Assembly (NCBI GenBank): GCA_033558025.1
Contig: JAUCEF010000012.1
Location: forward strand, 2,170,001 to 2,234,000
Direction: 5' to 3'
Length of the DNA: 64,000 nt
Source: Phytophthora sp. 'mugwort'
Lineage: Eukaryota; Oomycota; Peronosporomycetes; Peronosporales; Peronosporaceae
Shown here: in pieces, positions 11,701 through 21,846 of the stretch
Layout: the number at the start of each line of letters is the position of its first letter
Numbering within the stretch: position 1 is the stretch's first letter
Notes under the pieces: generated by a model
What the model saw: the letters and a program-made list of their open reading frames with translations, nothing else
Database searches by the model: none
Told to the model about the DNA's origin: nothing
Translations under genes and position numbers: made by a program

Positions 11701-12346
11701 TGTTGAACGCCTTGGCCGCGTTCTCAGTCTTCACCGTCGCCGTCTTCTCGCCTTGTCGCTTGATGTGCTCGTTCGTGAGCACCTTCACAACGTCTTGCGA
11801 CCGCAGTTCAGCGCTGCTCATCTCCAAGTTCAGCACGACGTTCTCGTAGCTCTTGGGGAGGCTGCGCAACAAGCAGATCGCCACGTCCTCGTCCTCCATC
11901 TTGGCACCGATGCTGCTGAGCTTGGCGCTGATGTTGAGGACCTCGTTGCAATGATGCAACACATTGCCGCCTTCCGACATCTCCATGCTGAAGAGTTGGC
12001 GCTTCAGGTAGATGCGTCCAGCCTTCTGCGATCCACCGTACAGCGTCTTCAAGCGCGTCCACGCGATCCATGCTTCCTCGCAGTCATCGACCACATGATG
12101 GTAGTCGGCGTCCATGTGAAGCAACATCAGTCCAGAAGCGATGTTGCTCGACTTGACATACTCGTCCTTGGCCCGGGAGTCCGTAAAGGATGGAGACGTT
12201 TCCCGATTCACCACATGCCACGTCGACTTGGTCAGGAACACGCCACGCATGTAGCGGTTCCACGTCGCGTAGTTGTCTCCGTTGAACTTGTCGATGGAGA
12301 CCTTGGTCGAGACGTCTTGGGCAGAGGACATGGTGCTTGGGCTCAT
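8798..12346 (-). pseudogene. A2 Gag-Pol, truncated in RNase H
   Basis: The frame is open from ATG 12346 through Gag, CCHC knuckle, protease DSGA, integrase and RT with YVDD. It stops matching the family after the residues before RNase H (KPGNK), where 8797/8798 joins it to the B2 LTR; the frame then runs 18 codons into LTR sequence. The RNase H catalytic residues are absent, so the product could not complete reverse transcription alone. Confidence 0.92.
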
Positions 12347-12350
12347 AACC

Positions 12351-12693
12351 TGATAAAGGTGTTGAGGTCTTGAAGCGAGGCTTGGATTGAGCGGAGGGAG
12401 TTCTGCACTTGGGTGCGGGGACCGGAGTGAAGACCACTTGAGCTGAAGAAGGAAGATTCGAAAGTGATTGATTTATCGGAGCTTACACTACCTAGTCTAC
12501 CACATAGATATGCAGCCCTGCATCCAATCATTTGGTGCATCCAATCACCAACACTCCGCACTCGTCCAATCATCCTACTCGTCTAATCATCGGTTGCGTA
12601 AACAACGTACCGTAAACATCGCGGGATCGTGTTGGACCGGTTCGGGTTAACCGGTTACTGGTACACAGTACCAAAACCCGGCAACCCTCAATA
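12351..12693 (-). repeat. LTR1-type LTR, 5' LTR of A2
   Basis: This 343-bp LTR shares about its first 125 bp with LTR2 (TATTGAGGG, TAACCGGTTA). Its second half is diverged and ends CACCTTTATCA. Unlike LTR2 it contains GGTGCATCCAATC-type repeats (on the minus strand ATTGGATGCA occurs twice). The CAATCACTTTCGAATCTTC block is conserved. Confidence 0.93.
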
Positions 12694-13002
12694 GAAGGCA
12701 AGTGGATTCATCGCCTGTTGTGCGAAATTTTGACGGCCGCTAATGAGACTGGACCCGAGCTCATGATCCGCGAAGACAACCAGTCGTGCATCAAGATGAC
12801 GAAGAACCCAGTGAACCATGGTCGCGCCAAGCACATCGACATCAAGTACCACCACATCCGCGATGAAGTGAAGCGCGGTAAAGTCAAGCTCGAGTACTGC
12901 GAGACTTCTATCATGCTGGCGGACATCATGACCAAGGCACTGCCAGGACCGCGCCACACGGATCTGACGGCGTCCCTCGGAATCCACGCGTGTTCGCATT
13001 GA
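12694..13002 (+). pseudogene. Family A RNase H C-terminal fragment
   Basis: About 102 codons run from EGKWIHRLL to the ACSH terminus, with EDNQSC and KHIDIKYH. The fragment faces the opposite way to A2 and is bounded on the left by an LTR terminus, so A2 inserted into it. Its residues LMIRED and KRGKVK match the LTR3 element at 54480-54610 rather than the equivalent fragments beside beta and gamma (LKIRED, KRGEVK). Confidence 0.9.
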
Positions 13003-13009
13003 GGGGGCG

Positions 13010-13344
13010 TATTGAGGGTTGCCGGGTTTTGGTACTGTGTACCAGTAACCGGTTAACCCGAACCGGTCCAACACGATCCCGCGATGTTTACGGTAAGTTG
13101 TTTACGCCACTGATGATTAGACGAGTAGGATGATTGGACGAGTGCGGAGTGTTGGTGATTGGATGCACTAGGTGATAGGACGCAGGGTCGCGTGTCTATA
13201 ACAGTAGGGTGTAAGCTCCAACAATTCAATCACTTTCGAATCTTATTCTACCCCTCAAGTGCCTTCGCTCCGGTCCCGCCGTCTGCGACGTCCCTCCCTC
13301 CGCTTTCGTACAAGCTTCGTGTCCAAGATCCATACCTTTCATCA
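13010..13344 (+). repeat. Mosaic LTR (LTR2 - LTR1 - LTR2)
   Basis: This 335-bp LTR is the 3' LTR of the fragment before it. It reads as LTR2 up to about GATTGGACGA (13140), as LTR1 for GTGCGGAGTGTTGGTGATTG, then as LTR2 again after the shared GATGCAC at 13162-13168. Confidence 0.85.
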
Positions 13345-14122
13345 GAAGCGTTTCGGTATGGACGAGTGCAAGGCTGTGGTGAGTCCGGTAGACATGAGCA
13401 CTCGACTGGTTCCAAGTGACGCAGCGACCAAGGTGAACGCTCCGTTTCGCGAAGCTGTGGGTGCCCTCATGCACTTGATGACTGCTACTCGCCCGGATAT
13501 CGCGTACGCAGTAGGCTATGTATCGCGCTTCATGGAGAACCCCCAAGAGGAACACTGGGTTGCGGTCAAGCGCATTTTTCGCTATCTACAAGGCACCAAG
13601 ACGCATGGAATCTGTTTCAAGCCAGGCAACAAGATCGACTTTCGTGGGTATTCGGATGCGGACTGGGCTGGCGACCTCGCGGACCGCAAGTCGACTTCCG
13701 GCTACACGTTCATGCTGATGGGTGCGCCAGTGAGCTGGGGAAGCAAGAAGCAGTCAAGTGTTTCGTTGTCTACGAGCGAGGCGGAATACATCGCGCTCAG
13801 TCTGGCGATCCAAGAAGGCAAGTGGATTCATCGCCTGCTATGCGAGATTTTGGCGGCTGCCAACGAGACTGGACCCGAGCTCAAGATCCGCGAAGACAAC
13901 CAGTCGTGCATCAAGATGACGAAGAACCCAGTGAACCATGGTCGCGCCAAGCACATCGACATCAAGTACCATCACATCCGTGATGAGGTCAAGCGCGGCG
14001 AAGTCAAGCTCGAGTACTGCGAGACTTCAATCATGCTGGCGGACATCATGACCAAGGCACTGCCAGGACCGCGCCACATGGATCTGACGGCGTCCCTCGG
14101 AATCCACGCGTGTTCGCATTGA
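13345..14122 (+). pseudogene. Family A fragment: end of RT plus RNase H, joined directly to an LTR
   Basis: About 258 codons start at AAGCGTTTCGG after the LTR end and run through RNase H to the usual stop. The first bases GAAGC are one half of a target duplication whose other half is at 58821-58825. No primer-binding site or Gag remains, so it is immobile by itself. The same fragment recurs at 19791, 31912, 33036, 39210, 40333 and 46778. Confidence 0.92.
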
Positions 14123-14129
14123 GGGGGCG

Positions 14130-14464
14130 TATTGAGGGTTGCCGGGTTTTGGTACTGTGTACCAGTAACCGGTTAACCCGAACCGGTCCAACACGATCCC
14201 GCGATGTTTACGGTACGTTGTTTACGCAACCGATGATTAGACGAGTAGGATGATTGGACGAGTGCGGAGTGTTGGTGATTGGATGCACTAGGTGATAGGA
14301 CGCAGGGTCGCGTGTCTATAACAGTAGGGTGTAAGCTCCAACAATTCAATCACTTTCGAATCTTCATTCTACCCCTCAAGTGCCTTCGCTCCGGTCCCGC
14401 CGTCTGCGACGTCCCTCCCTCCGCTTCGTACAAGCTTCGTGTCCAAGATCCATACCTTTCATCA
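14130..14464 (+). repeat. Mosaic LTR (LTR1 front, LTR2 back)
   Basis: This 335-bp LTR has front-half bases of LTR1 (GTACGTTGTTTACGCAACCG, GTGCGGAGTG) that switch to LTR2 at the shared GATGCAC, 14282-14288. It is followed directly by family B1 at AGTGG, so the element whose LTR this is had inserted into B1. Confidence 0.88.
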
Positions 14465-17400
14465 AGTGGCACATGGCTGGTCGACTCGGGTGCGACGCAG
14501 CACATGGCGCACTCCAAGAAGTTCATGAGAAACTACAAGGCTTTCACTCCGGTCGACGTGCGTCTCGCAGACGACGGTGTGGTTCAAGCGATCGGCAGCG
14601 GCGACATTGTGATGGAGATGAAGACGCCTCGTGGCATCAAGAAGGGTGTGCTCACGAACGTGTGGCACATTCCCAAGCTAACGCGCAACCTCTTCTCGAT
14701 CGGGCGTTTCACCAAGGACGTCGGATCAGTGACCTTCGACAGCGACGGATGCTTCATCGCGCTGAATGGGATGAAGTGCACGATAGGTGCGCGTGACGGC
14801 AAGCTGTTCAAGCTGTGCATGACGCCCGTGCGCCTGGACGAAGCGAATTCGGCGAGTCCGAACGGGAGCCAAGGGGACACCAAGTCGTACCTCTGGCACC
14901 TTCGACTAGGCCACATCGGTCACGCTGGGCTCGACGCCATCGTCAAGAAGAAGCTCAGCGTCGGCATTGATCTCGGATCCGCGAGCAAGTGGGAGACGTG
15001 CGACGGATGCGCGCTCGGCAAGCAGACGCGATTGAGTTTCGAATCGACATCGCCCAAGCGTGCCAATGAACTACTGGAGGTAGTGCACAGTGACGTATGC
15101 GGGCCCATGCGCACGCCGACGTTTGGCGGCAAGCGCTACTTCGTCACCTTTATCGACGACAAGTCCCGCTACTGCGTGGTGTACCTGGTGAAGAACAAGT
15201 GGGAGGTGGCCGACAAGTTCGCGCACTTTGTGGCGTTTGCGGAAACACAGACCGGCAAGCGCGTCAAGGAGCTTCGCAGTGACAACGGTGGTGAGTACAA
15301 ATCCGACAAAATGGCCAAGTTTTGCAGCAAGCGCGGCATCGTGCAGAAGTTCACGCCGCCATACACGCCGCAGCTCAACGGAATCGCGGAGCGCATGAAC
15401 CGGACGCTAGTTGAATGCGCGCGGTGCATGCTGGAGCACGCGAGTCTGTCCAAGGCATACTGGGGCGAAGCAGTCATGACGGCTATGTTCCTGCGCAACC
15501 GCTGTCCGACACATGCGCTTGACAACGATAAGTCTCCGTACGAGCTGTGGACTGCCAAGAAACCATTGCTGGCCAACCTCAAAGTCTTCGGTTGCCACGC
15601 CTACGTGCATGTGGCGAAAGAGAAGCGAACCAAGCTGGATGCGCGATCGGTGCGATGCAGGTTCCTGGGGTACTCGGACCACGAGAAAGCGTATCGGTTC
15701 GAGGAGATCGAGAGTGGTCGCGTGCTGGTGAGCCGCGATGCACAGTTCATGGAAGACGTCTTCGACGGTGGAAGACGCGACTACAAACCCAAGGAGGCGC
15801 TGGTGGACCTTCAAGATGCGGAAGAAGGCACCACGGACAAAGATGAACAGTCGGCATTGGACGACGAAGATGAAGAGACTGCGCGAGGTGATGAATTCTT
15901 GCCCGGCAGCAAGAGACACCCGCGGACACAGTCGCTGGAGGAAGCGGTGGAGACCCCGAGTGCCAAGCGATACGCGTCAGAGAATCGACGCCAAGGCCTG
16001 GATGAGATGTCTGCCATGGCTCGAGACAACGACAAGAGCTTCGAGGCGGCGTACGTCGTGGATTCAGTGGGAGAAATGCCGACCACGTTCAAGTCGGCGA
16101 TGGAATCCAGCGACGCACGCAAATGGAAGGAGGCCTGCGACTCGGAGTACGACTCGCTGCGCAAGAACGACACATGGGACGTGGTACCGCTGCCCAAGGG
16201 ACGCAAGGCCATCGGCTGTCGATGGGTCTTTCGCGTGAAGGAGAACCAAGCCGGCGAGATCGAACGATACAAGGCGCGCCTGGTGGCTAAGGGTTTTTCG
16301 CAGAAGCACGGCATCGACTACGACGAGACCTTCGCGCCCGTGGCCAAGTTCACGTCCATCCGAATCGTGCTAGCGATGGCTGCCAAGTACGGGCTCAAGC
16401 TGCACCAGATGGACGTTAAGACAGCCTTTCTTAACGGCGTCCTGGATGAAGACATCTACATGCAGCAGCCGGACGGATACATAAGCGAAGGACGCCCGGA
16501 TCATGTGTGCAAGCTCAAGCGCGCGCTCTACGGTCTCAAGCAGTCGCCGCGCATGTGGAACCACACCATCGACGATTTCATGCTCAAGCTGGACTTCGAC
16601 AAGTGCGAGACCGACCACTGCGTCTACGTCAAGCGCAACGGCGACAGCATGGTGCTCGTGGTGCTGTACGTGGACGACCTGGTGATTGCGAGCAGTGATG
16701 ACGACATGCTCAAGGCAACCAAGAGCGCACTAAGCAAGCGGTTCGAGATGACGGACCTAGGCGAGCTGAGCTACTTTCTCGGAATGGAGATCAAGCAAGA
16801 CATTAAGGCTGGTGAGGTGACGATGCGGCAGACCAAGTTCGCGCGGAGCATCCTGAGCAAGTTCAGCATGGAGAACAGCAAGCCCGTGAAAACGCCGCAG
16901 GATCCCGGACTCAAGCTGACCAAGGCTATGTGCGACGGCGGGTGCAAGCATGATGATACCATGGCAGGCGTGCCTTACCGGAACGCCGTGGGCTGCCTCA
17001 TGTACTTGATGGTGGGCACCCGACCGGATCTGGCTGCGGCAGTGGGCACACTGAGTCAGTTCGCTGCAGACCCATGCCCCACGCACTGGCAAGCACTCAA
17101 GCGCGTCCTCCGCTACATCCAAGGCACGGCGACGTACGGCATCGAGTTTCGCACCAAGGACCAAGACGGCGTCTGCGGCTACTCGGATGCGGACTGGGCG
17201 GGTGATGTGGAGTCGCGCCGCAGCAGAGCGGATACGCGTTCATAATGAGCGGTGGATGCGTGAGCTGGCGCAGCAAGAAGCAGAGGACGGTGGCACTATC
17301 GTCGACGGAAGCCGAGTACATGGCGCTATCGGAGGCAACACAGGAGGCCGTGTGGGTCAAGGCGTTTCTGTGCGAGATAGGCGAAACCACAGAGGGCAAG

Positions 17401-17703
17401 GCGATCAAGATCTACGAAGACAACCAAGGATCCATCGCGCTTGCCAAGAATCCCGAGTTTCACAAGCGTACCAAGCATATCGACATTCGCTACCACTTCG
17501 TGCGCGAGAAGGGCGAGGACGGAGAAGTGGTGCTCGAGTACTGTCCGACGCAAGACATGCTGGCGGACCTGATGACCAAGCCCATTCCAGCGGCGCAGTT
17601 CGACTGTCTCCGGAGCAAGCTCGGCATCGAAGCACCGAAGGCTATCGAGTCGAGTGGGAGTGTTGTCAAGGAGACGCCTCGAGCAGCTGCTGTATACCGG
17701 TAG
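14465..17703 (+). pseudogene. B1 copy 1: copia protease-integrase-RT-RNase H, frameshifted
   Basis: The frame starts at the protease (LVDSGATQHM) immediately after an LTR, so Gag is missing. It carries the zinc residues LWHLRLGHIGH and CDGCALGKQ, the integrase triad with DD35E spacing (LRSDNGGEY to GIAE), RT motifs MDVKTAFLNG and LYVDDLVIAS, and RNase [11 protein letters not shown]. Around 17221-17230 (CAGCAGAGCGG) one base is missing relative to the codon pattern of B2, so the frame ends at 17245 and the rest of RNase H (17245-17703) lies in another frame. The LTR upstream happens to be open in the same frame, giving a longer ORF that is not a natural start. One private change is seen, GGCGAG for GTCGAG near 17513. 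Confidence 0.93.
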
Positions 17704-17973
17704 GATACCGGTATGACCTTCACTCAGTGGCACCTCAATCACTCCGGCGATTACGGGACGATGATTACGATGCACGTGGGTACAAGATTGTGGGTACAAG
17801 ATGGGCATCGACGTGGCGCTCTGCGATTGGCTGAAGTAGCTCAGTATCCAGTAGAGAATCCAGTAGAGTGTACCCAGTAGGTAGAACTGTAGGCTTAGAG
17901 GTAGCAAGGAGTTTGCGAACTAAGGACCTAAATCAATCACTTTGCATTTTGCCATCAAGTGACCAAGCCTTTT
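17704..17973 (+). repeat. B1 copy 1 3' LTR-like tail
   Basis: This is near-identical by eye to 303-572 and ends at the same CCAAGCCTTTT. The flank to its right is AT-richer non-copia DNA, making this the cleanest view of the family B right terminus. Confidence 0.7.
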
Positions 17974-18197
17974 AGATCAATCTCGAACTGTTCTGCGCCT
18001 AACTCGTGGAAGTGCTGATAGATGGCTAAGTTGCGGTATTTGCCTTTGAGCTGGCCTTTAGCACCCGACTGCCAGCGCTTCTTTAGTGGATCTGTAGTAG
18101 AGCCGACATAGACGATCGACACGTCGTTGTTCAAGACCTGGTAAACTCGCCCTTTCATTGTATATACTAATAATTCCTTGTCTGAATTTAGGGACAA
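17974..18197 (-). pseudogene. GIY-YIG-like endonuclease ORF, 3' end cut off by B1
   Basis: About 75 residues of non-copia origin read on the minus strand from ATG 18197 (or 18155) to the B1 junction. They show GRVYQVLN, then a short spacer, IVYVGSTTDPLKKRW and KLxxYQHFxELG-like spacing, the layout of a GIY-YIG nuclease N-terminal half (GIY-like strand, YVG strand, conserved R). The last five codons before the stop come from the B1 LTR. The conserved Glu/Asn of the second half of the fold would lie beyond the break. The ORF is short and AT-richer than the retroelements. I cannot tell whether it came from a mobile element, a virus or a host gene. Confidence 0.5.
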
Positions 18198-18720
18198 ATA
18201 TGTTGAGTCTGATATAGATAATGAACACCTCTAGTTGAAAGCCAATTAATTTAAAACAGACAAAAATGTTGAGTCCGATATAGATCACAATGAGTACATT
18301 AACTTTTCTAAAACATATACTCCGTCTTCAAGGCCGATTGGTGCTACTGCCTGTGGCTGTATGAGCAAGGAATATTCGCGCCAGACTCAGAGATCGCTCG
18401 CTTCCTCTCCGCTCAGTTCCGATGGCATAGACCAGGTGGATCAACTGTCGATCGACAGACCCGCCATTAGTAAGATTTTCATCTGGCTTGTGACCATCCA
18501 GTGCACGACGGTAGAGTACCATCCGCGTGGCTCGCTCCCAACTTTGTATATTTTTTGTGCCGCGTCGCCCGCGCTCCTATCGTCCAGGTTTGTCTTTGTT
18601 TGGGAATTCGATGACACGAGTGATGTCATCACGGTATCGCTACCGAGCCGGTGTCTCGTTATCATTTTATGCAGCCGTCTGCATTCGGATGACGCGGGTG
18701 ACGCCGCTATGACATGGCTA
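18198..18720. other. Non-copia segment, no supported gene
   Basis: This is AT-rich at its left. An imperfect 20-nt direct repeat (ATGTTGAGTC, then C or T, GATATAGAT) sits at 18200-18219 and 18266-18285. Short ORFs on both strands (for example 18361-18723 plus) have no recognisable motif. The first of two 28-nt TGACACGAG repeats is at 18612-18639. Confidence 0.6.
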
Positions 18721-19186
18721 TGACACGAGTAATGTCATCACGATATCGGCACTTAGAAGCATTCTACTCCTATTCAGAATGAGTAAATCAATCTATGACA
18801 CCACTCTCTCTTATAAATATATATATAAAAGAGAGAGATGGGGGTACAGTATTCCCCAAGAGATAGAAAAATAAGAAGGGTTTGCGGAGCCGAAAGTGGA
18901 GACATGGCGTCATCGTGATATTGAGTAGCATGAGGAAGGGGTAGAGTCCTCGTGAGTAGCAATATCCGCGTGTCATGCCGCGTGTCAATGCTCTGTCACG
19001 TCTGTCATCCGGTGTCATTGCTAGCCTATAATCCTGTATTATAAATAAGAGGCCCTTTCACAACTGATAAGTTCGCACGTCTTTTAGATTCGTACCTATC
19101 GGCGTCAGATTATGAAATTCCCTGCCTAAGTACGAAGTCAGGCTCTGACTTTCAGCCGATCGTGTGAATTTCTCACACTTTGCGAG
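18721..19186 (+). promoter_or_regulatory. Putative promoter or decayed LTR of an unidentified element
   Basis: A 28-nt TGACACGAG...GTCATCACG block at 18721-18748 repeats 18612-18639 with two mismatches. Several TGTCA words lie at 18970-19020, and a good TATA box, TATAAATA, at 19040-19047. A short ORF starts 140 bp downstream at 19187. GTGTGA at 19162 and TCACAC at 19172 form a small hairpin. The layout resembles an LTR or a promoter leading into a gene start, but no terminal repeat pair was found, so the identity is open. Confidence 0.4.
18804..18837. repeat. AT-rich palindrome with CT/AG arms
   Basis: CTCTCTCT and AGAGAGAG flank an 18-nt A/T-only core (TATAAATATATATA and so on), giving a near-perfect 34-nt palindrome able to form a cruciform. 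The equivalent at 30923-30958 is 2 nt longer (one extra TA); the one at 45791-45824 matches this copy. Confidence 0.85.
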
Positions 19187-19448
19187 ATGCCGCTCCCCGA
19201 CGTCGAGCTCTACCTGAACGTCAACCTGCTCCCGGCGGTGCAGTGTCCAGGCAACCACCCGAGCAGCCCCAAGCGCATCAAGGCCACGTTCCAGCCAGCA
19301 TATTGCCACCTGCACGGCAACAACCAGGATCCGCACGGATGGGCTTACATCACTCACGACGAGGTCGCCTCCTGACGGGCGCCTGCCGCCAGGAGTGGAG
19401 TCACGACTGCCTGGACGAGTTGATGGCGCGCGATCTGCAGGTCCAGAT
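19187..19448 (+). pseudogene. Unrecognised ORF start, truncated by an LTR1 insertion
   Basis: ATG 19187 opens 62 codons (MPLPDVELYLNVNLLP at the start) ending at TGA near 19373. Codon-like sequence continues in another frame (CRQEWSHDCLDELMARDLQ) up to the LTR at 19449, suggesting one frameshift. The position just after a TATA-bearing stretch suggests the first exon or Gag start of another element. No zinc knuckle or catalytic motif is visible, so no function is assigned. Confidence 0.4.
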
Positions 19449-19790
19449 TGATAAAGGTGTTGAGGTCTTGACGCGAGGCTTGGGTTGAGCGGAGGGAGTT
19501 CTGCACTTGGTGCGAAGACCGGAGTGAAGACCACTTGAGCTGAAGAAGGAAGATTCGAAAGTGATTGATTTATCGGAGCTTACACTACCTAGTCTACCAC
19601 ATAGATATGCAGCCCTGCATCCAATCATTTGGTGCATCCAATCACCAACACTCCGCACTCGTCCAATCATCCTACTCGTCTAATCATCGGTTGCGTAAAC
19701 AACGTACCGTAAACATCGCGGGATCGTGTTGGACCGGTTCGGGTTAACCGGTTACTGGTACACAGTACCAAAACCCGGCAACCCTTAATA
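19449..19790 (-). repeat. LTR1, 3' LTR of a minus-strand A fragment
   Basis: This 342-bp LTR starts TATTAAGGG (a base change shared with the LTRs at 39995 and 41118) right after the polypurine tract of the fragment at 19791. Here LTR1 serves as the 3' LTR of the RT-RNase H sequence, evidence that LTR1 is the native LTR of this A subfamily. Confidence 0.92.
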
Positions 19791-19797
19791 CGCCCCC

Positions 19798-20575
19798 TCA
19801 ATGCGAACACGCGTGGATTCCGAGGGACGCCGTCAGATCCATGTGGCGCGGTCCTGGCAGTGCCTTGGTCATGATATCCGCCAGCATGATTGAAGTCTCG
19901 CAGTACTCGAGCTTGACTTCGCCGCGCTTGACCTCATCACGGATGTGATGGTACTTGATGTCGATGTGCTTGGCGCGACCATGGTTCACTGGGTTCTTCG
20001 TCATCTTGATGCACGACTGGTTGTCTTCGCGGATCTTGAGCTCGGGTCCAGTCTCGTTGGCAGCCGCCAAAATCTCGCATAGCAGGCGATGAATCCACTT
20101 GCCTTCTTGGATCGCCAGACTGAGCGCGATGTATTCCGCCTCGCTCGTAGACAGCGAAACACTTGACTGCTTCTTGCTTCCCCAGCTCACTGGCGCACCC
20201 ATCAGCATGAACGTGTAGCCGGAAGTCGACTTGCGGTCCGCGAGGTCGCCAGCCCAGTCCGCATCCGAATACCCACGAAAGTCGATCTTGTTGCCTGGCT
20301 TGAAACAGATTCCATGCGTCTTGGTGCCTTGTAGATAGCGAAAAATGCGCTTGACCGCAACCCAGTGTTCCTCTTGGGGGTTCTCCATGAAGCGCGATAC
20401 ATAGCCTACTGCGTACGCGATATCCGGGCGAGTAGCAGTCATCAAGTGCATGAGGGCACCCACAGCTTCGCGAAACGGAGCGTTCACCTTGGTCGCTGCG
20501 TCACTTGGAACCAGTCGAGTGCTCATGTCTACCGGACTCACCACAGCCTTGCACTCGTCCATACCGAAACGCTTC
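19798..20575 (-). pseudogene. Family A RT end plus RNase H fragment (M2 unit 1)
   Basis: This is the same fragment as 13345-14122 on the other strand, beginning with GAAGC next to the LTR at 20576. RNase H motifs [15 protein letters not shown] and EDNQSC are intact. There is no start codon, Gag or primer-binding site. Confidence 0.92.
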
Positions 20576-20914
20576 TGATGAAAGGTATGGATCTTGGACA
20601 CGAAGCTTGTACGAAAGCGGAGGGAGGGACGTCGCAGACGGCGGGACCGGAGCGAAGGCACTTGAGGGGTAGAATAAGATTCGAAAGTGATTGAATTGTT
20701 GGAGCTTACACCCTACTGTTATAGACACGCGACCCTGCGTCCTATCACCTAGTGCATCTAATCAACCATCACTCACCGGTGTTCGTCCAATCATCCTACT
20801 CGTCTAATCATCAGTGGCGTAAACAACTTACCGTAAACATCGCGGGATCGTGTTGGACCGGTTCGGGTTAACCGGTTACTGGTACACAGTACCAAAACCC
20901 GGCAACCCTCAATA
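20576..20914 (-). repeat. LTR2
   Basis: This 339-bp LTR2 carries the short variant CGAATCTTATTC (one C missing) and an extra T in CCGCTTTCG. Those variants mark all the LTRs standing before the RT-RNase H fragment. It is the 3' LTR of the fragment at 20915-21191. Confidence 0.93.
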
Positions 20915-20921
20915 CGCCCCC

Positions 20922-21191
20922 TCAATGCGAACACGCGTGGATTCCGAGGGACGCCGTCAGATCCGTGTGGCGCGGTCCTGGCAGTGCCTTGGTCATGATG
21001 TCCGCCAGCATGATAGAAGTCTCGCAGTACTCGAGCTTGACTTCGCCGCGCTTGACCTCATCACGGATGTAATGGTACTTGATGTCGATGTGCTTGGCGC
21101 GACCATGGTTCACTGGGTTCTTCGTCATCTTGATGCACGACTGGTTCTCTTCGCGGATCTTGAGCTCGGGTCCAGTCTCATTGGCAGCCGC
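20922..21191 (-). pseudogene. Family A RNase H end fragment
   Basis: About 90 codons from [10 protein letters not shown] to the ACSH terminus, interrupted on the upstream side by the LTR at 21192. It has REENQS for the usual REDNQS (loss of the acidic residue of the EDNQ motif) and KYHYIRD for KYHHIRD. Confidence 0.9.
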
Positions 21192-21530
21192 TGATGAAAG
21201 GTATGGATCTTGGACACGAAGCTTGTACGAAGCGGAGGGAGGGACGTCGCAGACGGCGGGACCGGAGCGAAGGCACTTGAGGGGTAGAATGAAGATTCGA
21301 AAGTGATTGAATTGTTGGAGCTTACACCCTACTGTTATAGACACGCGACCCTGCGTCCTATCACCTAGTGCATCTAATCAACCATCACTCACCGGTGTTC
21401 GTCCAATCATCCTACTCGTCTAATCATCAGTGGCGTAAACAACTTACCGTAAACATCGCGGGATCGTGTTGGACCGGTTCGGGTTAACCGGTTACTGGTA
21501 CACAGTACCAAAACCCGGCAACCCTCAATA
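21192..21530 (-). repeat. LTR2, left outer LTR of core beta
   Basis: This 339-bp LTR is the 3' LTR of the fragment at 21531-21846. It faces outward (minus), whereas the other outer LTR of beta, 26242-26580, faces plus, so the core is bounded by an inverted LTR pair. Confidence 0.93.
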
Positions 21531-21537
21531 CGCCCCC

Positions 21538-21846
21538 TCAATGCGAACACGCGTGGATTCCGAGGGACGCCGTCAGATCCGTGTGGCGCGGTCCTGGCAG
21601 TGCCTTGGTCATGATGTCCGCCAGCATGATTGAAGTCTCGCAGTACTCGAGCTTGACTTCGCCGCGCTTGACCTCATCACGGATGTGATGGTACTTGATG
21701 TCGATGTGCTTGGCGCGACCATGGTTCACTGGGTTCTTCGTCATCTTGATGCACGACTGGTTGTCTTCGCGGATCTTGAGCTCGGGTCCAGTCTCGTTGG
21801 CAGCCGCCAAAATCTCGCATAGCAGGCGATGAATCCACTTGCCTTC
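21538..21846 (-). pseudogene. Family A RNase H C-terminal fragment (core beta)
   Basis: This is the counterpart of 38555-38863 in the gamma core and differs from the alpha fragment at 12694. It is cut at the codons for EGK by the LTR1 at 21847, whose flank is CCTTC. Confidence 0.9.

Larger units (their letters stand above)
8798..12693 (-). mobile_element. A2 (core alpha): 3'-truncated family A element
   Basis: The 5' LTR of type LTR1 (12351-12693), the primer-binding site and the Gag-RT frame are present. The RNase H end and 3' LTR are lost where the B2 tail abuts at 8797. Reading from the 5' end, the first seven bases beyond its LTR belong to an A fragment of opposite orientation (12694). 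By eye its coding residues follow the gamma copy (for example IQWRND, SLKDF) more closely than beta. Confidence 0.9.

Noticed and set aside
11429..12373. Long antisense ORFs over Gag (314 codons at 11429-12373 plus; also 22167-23111 minus and 37290-38234 plus)
   Set aside because: Low-complexity, Val/Leu/Arg/His-rich translations with no motif, opposite an intact Gag frame; their persistence follows from conservation of the sense strand and GC-rich codons.
14279..14464. LTR-encoded N-terminus fused to B1 (also before copies 2 and 3)
   Set aside because: The LTR merely happens to be open in frame with B1; the start would be upstream of the predicted transcription start, so it would not be on the mRNA.
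17221..17245. Programmed frameshift in B1 RNase H
   Set aside because: No slippery heptamer is seen, and B2 and family A need no shift there; an ordinary inherited deletion fits better.
17974..18197. Penelope-like element based on GIY-YIG
   Set aside because: No Penelope-type reverse transcriptase is nearby; the neighbouring RT is copia type and arrived by insertion.
18361..18723. 120-codon ORF in the non-copia segment
   Set aside because: No motif, frame not kept in copy 2 (four-base insertion), composition unlike the coding parts of the window.
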